NCBI GenBank assembly: GCA_028872015.1
Contig: JAGWLO010000002.1
Location: forward strand, 1 to 64,000
Origin: Burkholderiales bacterium
Lineage (GTDB): Bacteria; Pseudomonadota; Gammaproteobacteria; Burkholderiales; Burkholderiaceae_C
Direction of reading: 5' to 3'
DNA: 64,000 bases
Below the pieces are notes generated by a model. The model saw only the letters and a program-made list of their open reading frames with translations. It had not been told where the DNA came from and ran no database searches. The position numbers were made by a program, and so were the translations under genes. Positions 43,312 to 52,491 of the stretch are shown here, piece after piece (position 1 is the first letter of the stretch; each line of letters starts with the position of its first letter).

Positions 43312-44307
43312 TCACAGGTCGAGCACGAGCAGCGGGCTGCGCGAGCGCGAGACGCAGGGTGTCATGCAGCGCCGGTGCTCGTCGTCGCTGAGGATGTAGT
43401 CGTTGTGTTCCACCTCGCCTTCGAGGTAGTCGGTCTTGCAGGAGCCGCACAGGCCCGACAGGCACGAGGTGGGTACGCGCAGGCCGGCCAGCTCGATGGC
43501 GCGCACGATGGTCTGCTCGGGCTCGACCCGCAGGCGGATGCCGCGCCGCGCCAGCAGCACCTCGAAGCCGCCGGTGGGCGTGGCCGGTACCGCCGCCGTG
43601 GCGGGCGGCTTGAAGTGCTCGAAGTGCACGCTGCCGGCGGGCCAGTGGCGGCTGGCGTCGGCGCAGGCCTGCATGAAGCCGGCCGGGCCGCAGTAGTACA
43701 GGTGCGTGCCGGCTGCCGGGTGCGCCAGCAGGGCCGTGATGTCCAGGCCCTGCGACGGATCGCCGCCATCGCAATGCGCATGCAGGCGGCCGGCCGGCAC
43801 GAAGGCGCGCAGCTCGGTGGCGAAGGCCGCGTGGCGCGGGCTGCGCACGCAGTGGTGGAGTTCGAACGAAGCGCCCTGCGCCGCCAGCGCGTGGGCCATC
43901 GCCTTCAAGGGCGTGATGCCGATGCCGCCGCCCAGCAGCACGGTGTGGGCGGCGCCGGGCACGAGCGCGAAGGCGTTGCGCGGCATGCTCACCGGCAGGA
44001 AGTCGCCCACGCGCACCTGCTCGTGCAGCGTGCGCGATCCGCCGCGGCCCTCGGTCTCGCGCAGCACGCCCAGCAGCCAGTGCGTGCGCTCGTGCGGGTC
44101 GCCGGCCAGCGAGTACGAGCGCACGAGCCCGCCGGGCAGGTGCACGTCGACATGCGCGCCCGCCGCAAAGCCGGGCAGCGGCGTGCCATCGGCGCTGGCC
44201 AGCTCGAAGGCGTGCGTGCGCTCGGCCAGCAGTCGGATCGCGCGCACCTGCAGGCGCAGCAGGTCGTGCGCGCCGGCATCGGCGCCTGCGCTCGTCGGGG
44301 CGTTCAT
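43312..44307 (-). CDS. PDR/VanB-type oxidoreductase (reductase partner)
   Basis: Electron-transfer reductase of 331 residues for a Rieske oxygenase. It has an FMN domain (RSYSLAGDPHERTHW), an NADH domain (LLGGGIGITPLKAMAHAL; YYCGPAGFM) and a C-terminal plant-type [2Fe-2S] ferredoxin with cysteines in CLSGLCGSC and RRCMTPC. This order is that of phthalate dioxygenase reductase and VanB. The ATG overlaps the oxygenase stop (ATGA), giving coupled synthesis of the two components. Confidence 0.93.
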   Translation of the reverse strand: MNAPTSAGADAGAHDLLRLQVRAIRLLAERTHAFELASADGTPLPGFAAGAHVDVHLPGGLVRSYSLAGDPHERTHWLLGVLRETEGRGGSRTLHEQVRVGDFLPVSMPRNAFALVPGAAHTVLLGGGIGITPLKAMAHALAAQGASFELHHCVRSPRHAAFATELRAFVPAGRLHAHCDGGDPSQGLDITALLAHPAAGTHLYYCGPAGFMQACADASRHWPAGSVHFEHFKPPATAAVPATPTGGFEVLLARRGIRLRVEPEQTIVRAIELAGLRVPTSCLSGLCGSCKTDYLEGEVEHNDYILSDDEHRRCMTPCVSRSRSPLLVLDL

Positions 44308-45845
44308 GCCAGCCGCCGTGCCAGCACGTCCTGCTGCAGGGCCTCCATGCGCAGGCTGACGAAGGCCTGGCGTGCGCTGCCCTTCAGGGGCTCGGCCTCG
44401 GTGAGGATGGCCACCACCTGACGCGCGAGGTGCCGGCGCAACGCCACCTCTTCCTCGGTGGTGCGGCCCAGCGGCAGGTCGAACACATTGCCCGAGCAGT
44501 AGCTGGCGGGCGCACCGGCGTTGTCGCGCAGCCACTGCGCAAACGCCGCCGGTGCAGCGCGCGGGTTGCTGCCGCGCACGGCGTCGCGCAGCAGCTTGCG
44601 GAACATGTACACGCCGGCGTCGAACTTGGTGGGGTTCTCCAGCGCGTGCACGGCGATCGGGCGCTGGCTGGTGATGGCCTCGTAGTCGCCCGGGGCGCGC
44701 TGGCAGGCCTTGTAGTTGGCACGGGCACGCGGGTCGGCCGGGATCGGCGGCATGTCCTCGAGCTTGTACTGGCCGAAGCGCTCGGGACGGCGCATCGCCA
44801 CCTGGCCTTCGAGGAAGTCGATGGTCTCGTAGCCCACCAGGCCCTTGTCGCCGACGCCGCGCGTGTCGATGCCCGGGCCCATGACGCGCCAGCCCAGCAT
44901 CTTGGCGTTGTGGTCGTCCACCGGCACGGTCCAGCGGATCATGTGGAAGCGGCTGAACAGCTTCTTGCGCTTGCCGTCCTCGGAGGTGTAGGCGTGCAGG
45001 CTCAGGTTGGGCAGCACCTGGTGCTGCACGCGGATGAACATGTGCCCGTCGTCGGCGCGGCGCGCGCCGGCGCAGGCCAGGCTGCGGCCGCCCTGCACGG
45101 GCACGAAGTGCATGTCCGGCGGCACCTCCATCGAGGCCGCACCCACCTCGTCGAAGGTGGTGCCCTGGTAGTGCTCGCCCGTCACCTGGCGCTTGGCGTG
45201 CAGCGCCATGGTGTGGAAGTTGTCGGCCGCGTTGTCCTGCACCTGCAGCCAGTTGCAGTGCTGGAAGTTGCTGTAGGGCACGAGCTCGTCGCCCTCGGCC
45301 ACGGTGAAGTTGCCTTCCCATTCGGGGAACGGCGGCTCCTCGTCCGGCGGCCCCATGTAGGCGAACACCAGGCCGTGGCGCTCGAAGGCCTTGTAGGCGC
45401 CCTGGCGGATCGAGCAACGGTAGCGCTCGCCTTCGGCCTCCTCGCCCGCGGGGAAGGGCACGCGCAGGCAGGTGCCGTCGATGTCGAACTGCATGCCGTG
45501 GTAGCAGCACGAGATGCCGTGCTGCTCGATCTTGCCGTACTCGAGCGAGGCGCCGCGGTGCACGCAATGCGCATGCAGCACACCGACCCGGCCGCTGCCG
45601 TCGCGGAAGGCCACCAGCTCTTCGCCCAGGATCTTCAGGTAGCGCGGCGTGTCGGTCAGCTCCATCGCCATGCACACCGGGTGCCAGAAGCGGCGCATGT
45701 ACTCGCCCAGCGGCGTGCCGGGGCCGGTCTCGGTGAGCTCGGGGTCGTGGCCGGGCACGCGGTTGCTGAAGTAGCCGCCGTAGGGCACGAGCCTGTTCTG
45801 GACGGCTGAATCGGGCAGCGGGGCGTTCTGGTCGCGGGTGTTCAT
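44304..45845 (-). CDS. Rieske [2Fe-2S] aromatic-ring oxygenase, catalytic subunit
   Basis: Non-heme iron oxygenase of 513 residues. The Rieske ligands are Cys94-x-His96 and Cys112-x2-His115 (CVHRGASLEYG, CCYHGMQFD). The mononuclear iron region reads NWLQVQDNAADNFHTMALH. The start MNTRDQNAPLPDSAV was taken at 45845. It is longer than vanillate demethylase (about 350) and resembles the phthalate-dioxygenase-like homomeric group. The substrate is unknown; a dioxygenase or O-demethylase is equally possible. First gene of the operon, with a palindromic operator 23 bp upstream. Confidence 0.92.
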   Translation of the reverse strand: MNTRDQNAPLPDSAVQNRLVPYGGYFSNRVPGHDPELTETGPGTPLGEYMRRFWHPVCMAMELTDTPRYLKILGEELVAFRDGSGRVGVLHAHCVHRGASLEYGKIEQHGISCCYHGMQFDIDGTCLRVPFPAGEEAEGERYRCSIRQGAYKAFERHGLVFAYMGPPDEEPPFPEWEGNFTVAEGDELVPYSNFQHCNWLQVQDNAADNFHTMALHAKRQVTGEHYQGTTFDEVGAASMEVPPDMHFVPVQGGRSLACAGARRADDGHMFIRVQHQVLPNLSLHAYTSEDGKRKKLFSRFHMIRWTVPVDDHNAKMLGWRVMGPGIDTRGVGDKGLVGYETIDFLEGQVAMRRPERFGQYKLEDMPPIPADPRARANYKACQRAPGDYEAITSQRPIAVHALENPTKFDAGVYMFRKLLRDAVRGSNPRAAPAAFAQWLRDNAGAPASYCSGNVFDLPLGRTTEEEVALRRHLARQVVAILTEAEPLKGSARQAFVSLRMEALQQDVLARRLA

Positions 45846-45867
45846 CGGCGTCCGGGAATGGTTGAAC

Positions 45868-45879
45868 TCTGTATACAGA
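45868..45879. promoter_or_regulatory. operator-like palindrome TCTGTATACAGA
   Basis: Perfect 12-bp palindrome centred on TGTATACA, 23 bp before the oxygenase ATG, in an A/T-rich patch of an otherwise G/C-rich 194-bp gap. TGTATACA cores are typical for GntR/FCD regulators such as the one encoded at the end of this operon. It may also affect the divergent diguanylate cyclase gene. Confidence 0.72.
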
Positions 45880-46039
45880 ATACTTCGGCAAGGATTCGGG
45901 TGCAAGCAAACCTCGGACAGGCGCAGGGTGACCGGCAACCCTCGCGGATGGACAGTCTCGCCCGGCGTGCGGCAAAGTGCGCAAGTCCGCGCCGGCCCCG
46001 ACACCCCCACGCACCGAGCGCCCTGCGCCCGCCTGAACG

Positions 46040-47179
46040 ATGCCCACCTCCGCACCCGCCGCCCTGTCTGCCGAGCCCGCCGAGCCCATCGAGGCCCCGG
46101 CGCGCCACCCTGCCGCGACGCGGGCGCGCGGCGCGGCGCGGCTGACGCTGCTGGCCCTGGCCGTCTACGGCCTGTTCGCGGGCAGCGTGTGGCTGCAGGT
46201 GCGGCTGGGCCTGATGGCCGCCACGCCGGCGGCCTGGTACTGCGCCGTCAGTCTGCTGGGCATCGGCGTGTTCTACGGCCTGGTGCGCAGCGGACTCAGC
46301 CTGCGCCTGAGCCCCGATCGCTCGATGACGATGGCGCAATCGGTCTTCGGCGTGCTGATGACGACCTGGGGCTACGCCATCGATGCACCGCTGCGCGGCG
46401 CGATCGTCGCCATCATGCTGCTGAACCTGGTGTGGGGCATGTTCGTGCTGTCGTCGCGACAGGCCCTGTCGCTGTGCCTGCTGGCGCTCGGTCTGCTGGC
46501 CGCGACGATGGTCTGGAAGAGCCGCACCGATGCGCTGAACTACCCGCCGGTGATCGAGGCCTTCCACTTCTTCTTCTGTGCCGTCTTGCTGTCGGCGATG
46601 TCGATGCTTTCCATCAGCATGGGCCGCTTGCGCCACAAGCTGACCACGCGCACGGCGGCCCTGCAGGCCGCACTCGAGAAGATCCAGACCCTGGCCCGCG
46701 TCGACGAGCTGACGCAGCTGCACAACCGCCGCCACCTCGGCGAACTGCTCGCCGTCGAGCGCAACCGGCAGGCGCGCAGCGGCCAGCCCCTGACGATGAT
46801 CATGCTCGACCTGGACCACTTCAAGGCCGTCAACGACAGCCATGGCCATGCCGCCGGCGACACCGTGCTGCGGCGTTTCGCGGCCTCGATCCGGCCGCTG
46901 CTGCGCGGCGGTGACCTGGTCGGGCGCTGGGGTGGCGAGGAGTTCCTGCTCGTCATGCCCGGCACCCCGGTCGAGGCCGGCGTCGAGCTGGTCCAGCGGC
47001 TGCGGCAGGTGCTGCGGCAGCTGGCCTTCGACGACATCGCGCCCGGGCTGCGCATGTCGTTCTCGGCCGGGGTGACGGCCTGCGCACCGGGCGAGCCTAC
47101 GCACCTGGCGGTCGAACGCGCCGACCGCGCGCTGTACCGCGCCAAGGCCGAAGGCCGCGGCCGCACCGCGATCGGCTGA
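46040..47179 (+). CDS. membrane-bound diguanylate cyclase (GGDEF)
   Basis: Makes cyclic di-GMP; 379 residues. The N-terminal half has about five or six hydrophobic segments (for example LTLLALAVYGLFAGSVWLQV, AFHFFFCAVLLSAMSMLSI) with no recognised ligand domain. The GGDEF domain starts near residue 215 (VDELTQLHNRRHL). The active site is GGEEF near residue 298, preceded at the correct spacing by RGGD, an RxxD inhibitory site, so product inhibition is expected. No EAL domain. It diverges from the oxygenase operon. Confidence 0.93.
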   Translation: MPTSAPAALSAEPAEPIEAPARHPAATRARGAARLTLLALAVYGLFAGSVWLQVRLGLMAATPAAWYCAVSLLGIGVFYGLVRSGLSLRLSPDRSMTMAQSVFGVLMTTWGYAIDAPLRGAIVAIMLLNLVWGMFVLSSRQALSLCLLALGLLAATMVWKSRTDALNYPPVIEAFHFFFCAVLLSAMSMLSISMGRLRHKLTTRTAALQAALEKIQTLARVDELTQLHNRRHLGELLAVERNRQARSGQPLTMIMLDLDHFKAVNDSHGHAAGDTVLRRFAASIRPLLRGGDLVGRWGGEEFLLVMPGTPVEAGVELVQRLRQVLRQLAFDDIAPGLRMSFSAGVTACAPGEPTHLAVERADRALYRAKAEGRGRTAIG

Positions 47180-47190
47180 ACGCGCCGCGC

Positions 47191-48108
47191 TCAGGCCGGC
47201 AGGAAGCCCTCGATCGACAGGTAGCGCTCGCCGGTGTCGTAGTTGAAGCCGAGCACGCGGCTGCCGGCCGGCAGTTCGGGCAGCTTCTGCGCGATCGCGG
47301 CCAGCGTGGCGCCGCTGGAGATGCCCACCAGCAGGCCCTCCTCGCGCGCGCTGCGGCGCGCCATCTCGCGCGCGGCCTCCGCCTCGACGCGGATCACGCC
47401 GTCGAGCAGGTCGACCTGCAGGTTGGCCGGAACGAAGCCCGCGCCGATGCCCTGGATCGGGTGCGGCGCGGGCGCGCCGCCGCTGATCACGGGGCTGGCC
47501 GTGGGCTCGACCGCGTACACCTGCAGGCGCGGCCAGCGCGGCTTGAGCACGCGGGCCACGCCGGTGAGGTGGCCCCCGGTGCCGACGCCGGTGATGATCG
47601 CGTCCAGGCCCTCGGGGAAATCGGCCGCGATCTCCTCGGCCGTGGTGCGCACGTGCACCTCGATGTTGGCCGGGTTCTCGAACTGCTGCGGCATCCACGC
47701 GCCCGGCGTGGCGGCCACGATCGCCTGCGCGCGTGCGATCGCACCCTTCATGCCCTGCTCGCGCGGGGTGAGGTCGAAGCGGGCGCCGTAGGCCAGCATC
47801 AGGCGCCGGCGCTCCACGCTCATGCTGTCGGGCATGACCAGGATGAGCGGGTAGCCCTTGACCGCAGCCACCATCGCCAGCCCGATGCCGGTGTTGCCCG
47901 AGGTGGGTTCCACGATCGTGCCACCGGGCCGCAGCGCGCCGCTGCGCTCGGCGGCCTCGACCATCGCCAGGGCGATGCGGTCCTTGATCGAGCCGCCGGG
48001 GTTGGCGCGCTCGGACTTGATCCACACCTCGTGCGTGCTGCCGAACAGCTTGTTCATGCGCACGTGCGGCGTCTGGCCGATGGTGGCCAGGATGTTGTGT
48101 GCCTTCAT
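47191..48108 (-). CDS. cysK: cysteine synthase family, PLP enzyme
   Basis: O-acetylserine sulfhydrylase fold, 305 residues. PLP lysine Lys42 is in [30 protein letters not shown] and [16 protein letters not shown] are phosphate-binding loops; [11 protein letters not shown] closes the site. The length (about 305) fits CysK rather than PLP-CBS fusions. CysM and O-phosphoserine enzymes are alternatives. The start at 48108 ([16 protein letters not shown]) was chosen by homology; the track adds 29 noise codons. Confidence 0.9.
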   Translation of the reverse strand: MKAHNILATIGQTPHVRMNKLFGSTHEVWIKSERANPGGSIKDRIALAMVEAAERSGALRPGGTIVEPTSGNTGIGLAMVAAVKGYPLILVMPDSMSVERRRLMLAYGARFDLTPREQGMKGAIARAQAIVAATPGAWMPQQFENPANIEVHVRTTAEEIAADFPEGLDAIITGVGTGGHLTGVARVLKPRWPRLQVYAVEPTASPVISGGAPAPHPIQGIGAGFVPANLQVDLLDGVIRVEAEAAREMARRSAREEGLLVGISSGATLAAIAQKLPELPAGSRVLGFNYDTGERYLSIEGFLPA

Positions 48109-48210
48109 CGAATCTCCTGCGGCGGGGCAGGCGGCCTTATAGCACCTCGGCCGCGCCGGGCGTCGCCGGTGCGAAGCGCCCCCGCCCCGCGGCACCGGGC
48201 CCGGCGGTGA

Positions 48211-49485
48211 TCAGCCCGGGCCGAGGCCGAACAGCGCGCCGGCCCGCTCGGCCAGCCCGGCCGGCACCTTGCCGGCGATCGCGATCGCCGCCGGCCCGGC
48301 CAGCATCCCGGTGATCAGCGCGCGCACCTGCTCGGCGCTCACGGCCTGCAGCCGCGCCAGCGATTCGGCCTGCGAGCGCACCGCGCCGCGTGCAAAGAGA
48401 TCCAGCGCCGCCGCCTCCAGCCGCCGCCCCGCCTGCTCGCCCTGGCGCAGGCTGCGCACCGCCAGCTGGTTGCGGGCGCGCGCCAGCGCCACCGGGTCGA
48501 TGCGCGCGGCCTGCTCGGCCAGCAGCCGCCGCACCTCGGCGAAATAGGCCCCGGCCTGCTCGGGCGCGGTGGTGGCCTCGACCACGAACTGCCCAGCCAG
48601 CTCGGTGATGTCGGCCGAGCACGCCAGGTGGTAGGCCAGGCCCTGGCGCTCGCGGATCTGGTCCAGCAGGGGCGAGCTCATGCCTTCGCCGAACAGGGCT
48701 GCGGCCACGATGCCGGCGTGCGGCTCGCCCGCCAGCGAGGGCAGCGGGAAGCCGATCACGCTGTGCGTCTGCGCGCTGCCCGACAGGCGCCGCTTCTTCA
48801 GCCCGCCCCGGAAGGGCGGCGGCGGCACGAGGTTGGCCTGGCCGCGCGGCATCTCGGCGAAGGCCGCCGCCGCCTCGGCCGCGATGCGGTCGGGCTCGAT
48901 GCCGCCGGCCACGGCGACGACCACGTTGCAGGCCGTGTACTGGCGCTGCACGTAGGCCTGCAGGTCGGCGCGCGTGATGCGCGCGATGGCGGCGCGGTGG
49001 CCGATCACCGGCTGCGCGTACGGGTGGTGGCCCCAGCAGGCCTGGTCGAACAGCTTGAAGGCGGCGGTGACCGGGTCTTCGTCGTCCTCGGTCAGCTCGT
49101 GCAGGATCACCTGACGCTCGCGCTCCAGCTCGGCCTCGGGAAAGCTGCCGTGCTGCACGATCTCGGCGAGCATCCGAACGAAGCGCGGGGCGTCGCGCGC
49201 CAGCCCGCTCATGTGGAAGGCCGTGTGGTCCTTGTCGGTATGGGCGTTCACCTCGGCGCCCAGCAGCTCGGCGTCGAGGTTGATCTGCTGGCAGCTGCGC
49301 GTGGCCGTGCCCTTGAAGGCCATGTGCTCGACGACGTGGCTGATGCCGTTCTCGCGCGGGCGCTCGTGCTGGCTGCCGGTGCGCACGAACACGCTCAGGT
49401 CCACCGTCTGGCGCCGCGGCTGCGCGATGGTCAGCACGCGCACGCCGCGGGCCACGTCGGCCAGCTGCAGGTCGGGGTCTTGCAA
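48211..49485 (-). CDS. M16-family zinc peptidase
   Basis: Single-chain pitrilysin-like peptidase of 424 residues. The inverted zinc motif HVVEH (residues 50-54) and the second ligand in ERERQVILHELTEDDEDP are intact. A second, inactive M16 half (about 215-400) contains RERQGLAYHLACSADI, so it resembles processing peptidase beta/PqqL-type proteins. There is no signal peptide. The best start is TTG at 49485 (21 bp after gcdH); GTG at 49455 is an alternative, so the N-terminus is uncertain. Confidence 0.9.
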   Translation of the reverse strand: MQDPDLQLADVARGVRVLTIAQPRRQTVDLSVFVRTGSQHERPRENGISHVVEHMAFKGTATRSCQQINLDAELLGAEVNAHTDKDHTAFHMSGLARDAPRFVRMLAEIVQHGSFPEAELERERQVILHELTEDDEDPVTAAFKLFDQACWGHHPYAQPVIGHRAAIARITRADLQAYVQRQYTACNVVVAVAGGIEPDRIAAEAAAAFAEMPRGQANLVPPPPFRGGLKKRRLSGSAQTHSVIGFPLPSLAGEPHAGIVAAALFGEGMSSPLLDQIRERQGLAYHLACSADITELAGQFVVEATTAPEQAGAYFAEVRRLLAEQAARIDPVALARARNQLAVRSLRQGEQAGRRLEAAALDLFARGAVRSQAESLARLQAVSAEQVRALITGMLAGPAAIAIAGKVPAGLAERAGALFGLGPG

Positions 49486-49506
49486 GGCGGGCCCGGCGCC
49501 TGGGAC

Positions 49507-50694
49507 CTAGGAGAAGGCGGCGATGCCGGTGATGGCGCGGCCCAGGATCAGCGCATGCACGTCGTGCGTGCCCTCGTAGGTGTTGACCACCTCGAGGTTG
49601 ACCAGGTGGCGTGCCACGCCGTATTCGTCGCTGATGCCGTTGCCGCCCATCATGTCGCGCGCCAGGCGGGCGATGTCCAGCGCCTTGCCGCAGCTGTTGC
49701 GCTTCAGGATGGAGGTGATCTCCACCGCGGCCGTGCCCTCGTCCTTCATCCGGCCCAGGCGCAGGCAGCCTTGCAGGCCGAGCGCGATCTCGGTGGTCAT
49801 GTCGGCCAGCTTCTTCTGGATCAGCTGGTTGGCGGCCAGCGGGCGGCCGAACTGCTTGCGGTCGAGCACGTACTGGCGCGCGCGCTGCAGGCAGTCTTCG
49901 GCCGCGCCCAGGGCGCCCCAGGCGATGCCGAAGCGGGCGCTGTCGAGGCAGGTGAACGGGCCCTTCAGGCCGCGCACGTCGGGGAAGGCGTTCTCCTCGG
50001 GGCAGAACACGCCGTCCATCACGATCTCGCCGGTGATGCTGGCGCGCAGCCCCACCTTGCCGTGCACCGCCGGCGCCGACAGGCCCTTCCAGCCCTTCTC
50101 GAGCACGAAGCCGCGGATGGCCCCCTCGTCGTCCTTGGCCCAGACCACGAAGACATCGGCGATCGGGCTGTTGCTGATCCACATCTTGGTGCCCGACAGG
50201 CTGTACCCGCCGGCCACCTTGCGCGCCCGCGTGACCATGCTGCCGGGGTCGGAGCCGTGGTCGGGCTCGGTCAGGCCGAAGCAGCCGATGAGCTGGCCGC
50301 GGGCCAGGCCGGGCAGGTACTTCTGGCGCGTGGCCTCGTTGCCGAAGGCATGGATCGGCAGCATCACCAGCGAGCTCTGCACGCTCATCATCGAGCGGTA
50401 GCCCGAGTCGACGCGCTCGACCTCGCGCGCCACCAGCCCATAGCACACGTAGGAGAGCCCGGCGCCGCCGTAGGCCTCGGGGATGGTGGGCCCGAGCAGC
50501 CCCAGCTCGCCCATCTCGCGAAAGATCGCCGGGTCGGTGCGCTGGTCGCGGAAGGCCAGCAGCACGCGCGGCAGCAGCCGCTGCTGGGCGTAGGCGCGGG
50601 CGCTGTCGCGCACCATGCGCTCGTCCTCGCCGAGCTGGGCTTCGAGCAGCAGCGGGTCATCCCAGTGGAAGGCGGCTTTGGGCTTGGGGGACAT
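49507..50694 (-). CDS. gcdH: glutaryl-CoA dehydrogenase
   Basis: FAD acyl-CoA dehydrogenase of 395 residues that oxidises and decarboxylates glutaryl-CoA to crotonyl-CoA in lysine, tryptophan and aromatic degradation. [16 protein letters not shown] and [20 protein letters not shown] (catalytic Glu374) are characteristic of the GcdH branch, as is [20 protein letters not shown] ribosome-binding site precedes ATG 50694. It is first in a minus-strand pair with the M16 peptidase gene. Confidence 0.92.
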   Translation of the reverse strand: MSPKPKAAFHWDDPLLLEAQLGEDERMVRDSARAYAQQRLLPRVLLAFRDQRTDPAIFREMGELGLLGPTIPEAYGGAGLSYVCYGLVAREVERVDSGYRSMMSVQSSLVMLPIHAFGNEATRQKYLPGLARGQLIGCFGLTEPDHGSDPGSMVTRARKVAGGYSLSGTKMWISNSPIADVFVVWAKDDEGAIRGFVLEKGWKGLSAPAVHGKVGLRASITGEIVMDGVFCPEENAFPDVRGLKGPFTCLDSARFGIAWGALGAAEDCLQRARQYVLDRKQFGRPLAANQLIQKKLADMTTEIALGLQGCLRLGRMKDEGTAAVEITSILKRNSCGKALDIARLARDMMGGNGISDEYGVARHLVNLEVVNTYEGTHDVHALILGRAITGIAAFS

Positions 50695-50758
50695 GGATAC
50701 ACCTCGCAGGGTCGGGCCGCACCGGGCGGCGGCTTGGGGTTGAGGGGTGATTTTGGCC

Positions 50759-50960
50759 TCAAGCGGCCGCGGCGTCGTCCGGGCCGGCCAAGCCCTCCAC
50801 GCCGCCCAGGCGGGCCGCGATCAAGACCGGGGCCCGTGCACCGCCCCGGGCCGGCCCGGGGCGGTGCACGCGCCGAAGTCCATCACCACCACGCGGTCGA
50901 CCAGGTCCATCAAGAAGCCCATGTCGCGCGCGGCGAGCCGGAACGCCAGACCTTCGCCGC
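50759..50960 (-). pseudogene. remnant of a LivG-type ABC ATPase (C-terminus)
   Basis: Decayed coding segment in the 369-bp gap behind gcdH. One frame reads ARDMGFLMDLVDRVVVMDFG, which matches the H-loop end of branched-chain amino-acid importer ATPases. After a frameshift another frame reads [15 protein letters not shown] and then stops at 50759, matching the LivG C-terminus. A perfect palindrome sits between the two. No Walker or signature motifs remain. Nothing else is recognisable in the rest of the gap, 50961-51063. Confidence 0.72.
50835..50870. repeat. 36-bp perfect palindrome
   Basis: Arms of 18 bp without a spacer: C-GTGCACCGCCCCGGGCC and its exact reverse complement. It lies exactly where the LivG-like reading is interrupted. 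No T-tract follows on either strand, so it is not a standard terminator. It could be a recombination scar, a palindromic insertion or a protein-binding cruciform. Confidence 0.9.
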
Positions 50961-51063
50961 GCGCGTGACGCCGAGCGCCTTGAGCACGGGTGCGCCGCGC
51001 GCCGGCCGCGGTGCGTGCGCGACCGAACAGACGCGGGGCACCCGGAAGCGGCAAGGTCGGGCC

Positions 51064-51345
51064 ATGCCCGACGATGCCCGCTATCCCGATCTGCCTGCCG
51101 ATCTGCCCGCTGGCCCGACCGGCCCGGCGGTGTGCTGCCCGTTGTGCGCGGGCGCGCTGCGCCGAGTCCCGCGACGCTGGGTGGACCACCTGTTCAGCCT
51201 CCTGCGGCCCGTGCGACGCTACCGCTGCCGCGACATCCGGTGCGGGTGGACAGGCAACATGGGCGGGGCGGCCCGCGACGGGGACGGCGTGCGCCGGCCG
51301 CCGCTGCCGCCGATACCGGCACGGGCGATCCGCAGGCTGCGTTGA
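51064..51345 (+). CDS. small zinc-ribbon-like protein
   Basis: A 93-residue protein (start MPDDARYPDLPAD). A CCPLCAG knuckle is followed by RRVPRRWVDHLFSLLRPVRRYRC and a second pair around CRDIRCGWTG, giving a likely four-cysteine zinc ribbon. The basic middle segment could contact nucleic acid or membrane. Related small proteins occur in Burkholderiales, but I know of no function. The track ORF is a long upstream shadow extension. Confidence 0.7.
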   Translation: MPDDARYPDLPADLPAGPTGPAVCCPLCAGALRRVPRRWVDHLFSLLRPVRRYRCRDIRCGWTGNMGGAARDGDGVRRPPLPPIPARAIRRLR

Positions 51346-51355
51346 AGCGGCCGGT

Positions 51356-51685
51356 TCACAACTGCAGCGAGTAGCGCAGCGCAAACGAGCGCAACACCAT
51401 GTCGCGCCAGATCGCGCGCAGTGCCCGGGCCACGGCGGGGTCGGTGCGGGGATGCTCGAGCAGCTGCCAGATCAGCGGGTTCAGGCCGTGACCGAAGGTG
51501 CGCGCCAGCAGCTGCCCAAACTCCGAACAGGGGTGGATGGCGGCCACGTCCGTGGCCGGGCCCACGCCTTCGCGCATCGCGGCGTCCAGCAGCGCGAGTG
51601 CTGGCACGGCGGCCATGGCTCGGCCCTGGCGGCTCAGGCGCATGGCGACGGCATCGAGGTCGCACCCACCCATGGCGCTCAGCAT
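51356..51685 (-). CDS. hypothetical protein
   Basis: A 109-residue ORF (start MLSAMGGCDLDAVAMRL) I do not recognise. It has an amphipathic, helix-rich composition without a signal peptide or cysteine motif, and ends in ALRAIWRDMVLRSFALRYSLQL. Third-position G/C supports this frame. It is convergent with the zinc-ribbon gene (10-bp gap). It could be spurious, given how common long random ORFs are in this DNA. Confidence 0.55.
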   Translation of the reverse strand: MLSAMGGCDLDAVAMRLSRQGRAMAAVPALALLDAAMREGVGPATDVAAIHPCSEFGQLLARTFGHGLNPLIWQLLEHPRTDPAVARALRAIWRDMVLRSFALRYSLQL

Positions 51686-51807
51686 GCCCCCATTGGCCGC
51701 CCGGCTCTGTGCGGTTCCGAACGGAGCGCCAACTGTGCGCCGGCACCGTGAGCTACAGTGACCCGCGTTACCGGCTGCACCGCCGGCTGTACCCGAAGGA
51801 GCCGCTC

Positions 51808-52215
51808 ATGAGGTATCGCAGCGTGGCCCTGGCCCTGGGCCTGTACGGCGCACTCGGGCTGTGCGACGCCGGGCCCGCGCCGGCGCCCTCCCGGCCGCCC
51901 CGGCCGGCACTGCAGTTCCTGCGCGCGCCGCCTGGGGGCACTTGGGCGCAGGTGCTGCAAGGCGATCGCGTCTTCCACGGCGAACGCGCCGGCGGCCGGT
52001 GCAGCGCCTGCCACGGCTGGGACGCCAAGGGCACGCCGACCGGCAACGATCTGACCACGGGCCTGTGGATCTGGGGCGATGGCAGCCTGCGCATGATCAA
52101 GGCCACGATCCTGCACAACATGGCGGTGGCGCCCGGCATGGACGGCGCGCTGGCACCGGCCGACGTGGACGCCGTGGCCGCCTATGTCTGGGCCCTGGGG
52201 CACCAGACGCGCTGA
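51808..52215 (+). CDS. exported mono-heme cytochrome c
   Basis: Exported 135-residue protein. The signal peptide is about MRYRSVALALGLYGALGLCDA. The single heme motif is CSACH (Cys65, Cys68, His69). A probable axial Met is in HNMAVAPGMDGALAP, and VDAVAAYVWALGHQ is the C-terminal helix of class I cytochromes c. GAAGGAGCC lies close before the ATG. No oxidase or dehydrogenase partner is adjacent, so its electron partner is unknown. Confidence 0.87.
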   Translation: MRYRSVALALGLYGALGLCDAGPAPAPSRPPRPALQFLRAPPGGTWAQVLQGDRVFHGERAGGRCSACHGWDAKGTPTGNDLTTGLWIWGDGSLRMIKATILHNMAVAPGMDGALAPADVDAVAAYVWALGHQTR

Positions 52216-52332
52216 CGGCCGGCGCCGACGCCGCAAGCCGCCCTGGGTGCGCGAGCGCACCGACGCGCCCGGGGCCACCGCCTAGCCTCGTGGTCACCGA
52301 CGGCCGCTGGGTGCCGTCCTGTGGAGACCGCC

Positions 52333-52491
52333 ATGAGCTTGTTGACCATTCTGCTGATCGTGCTGGTGCTGATGTTCGTGGGCGTGATGCCCGTGTGGCG
52401 TCACAGCGGCACCTGGGGCTACGGGCCGAGCGGTGCCTTGGGGTTGGTGGTGCTGGTGCTGCTGGTGCTGCTGCTGCTGGGCCGGATCTGA
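52333..52491 (+). CDS. DUF3309 small membrane protein
   Basis: 52 residues, too short for the ORF track. It has two hydrophobic stretches (MSLLTILLIVLVLMFVGVMP and ALGLVVLVLLVLLLLGRI) around the conserved HSGTWGYGPSG turn, the DUF3309 hallmark. Function unknown; such genes often lie near stress or envelope genes like the convergent yqjDEK-type operon next door. GTGGAGACC is a plausible ribosome-binding site. Confidence 0.85.
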   Translation: MSLLTILLIVLVLMFVGVMPVWRHSGTWGYGPSGALGLVVLVLLVLLLLGRI

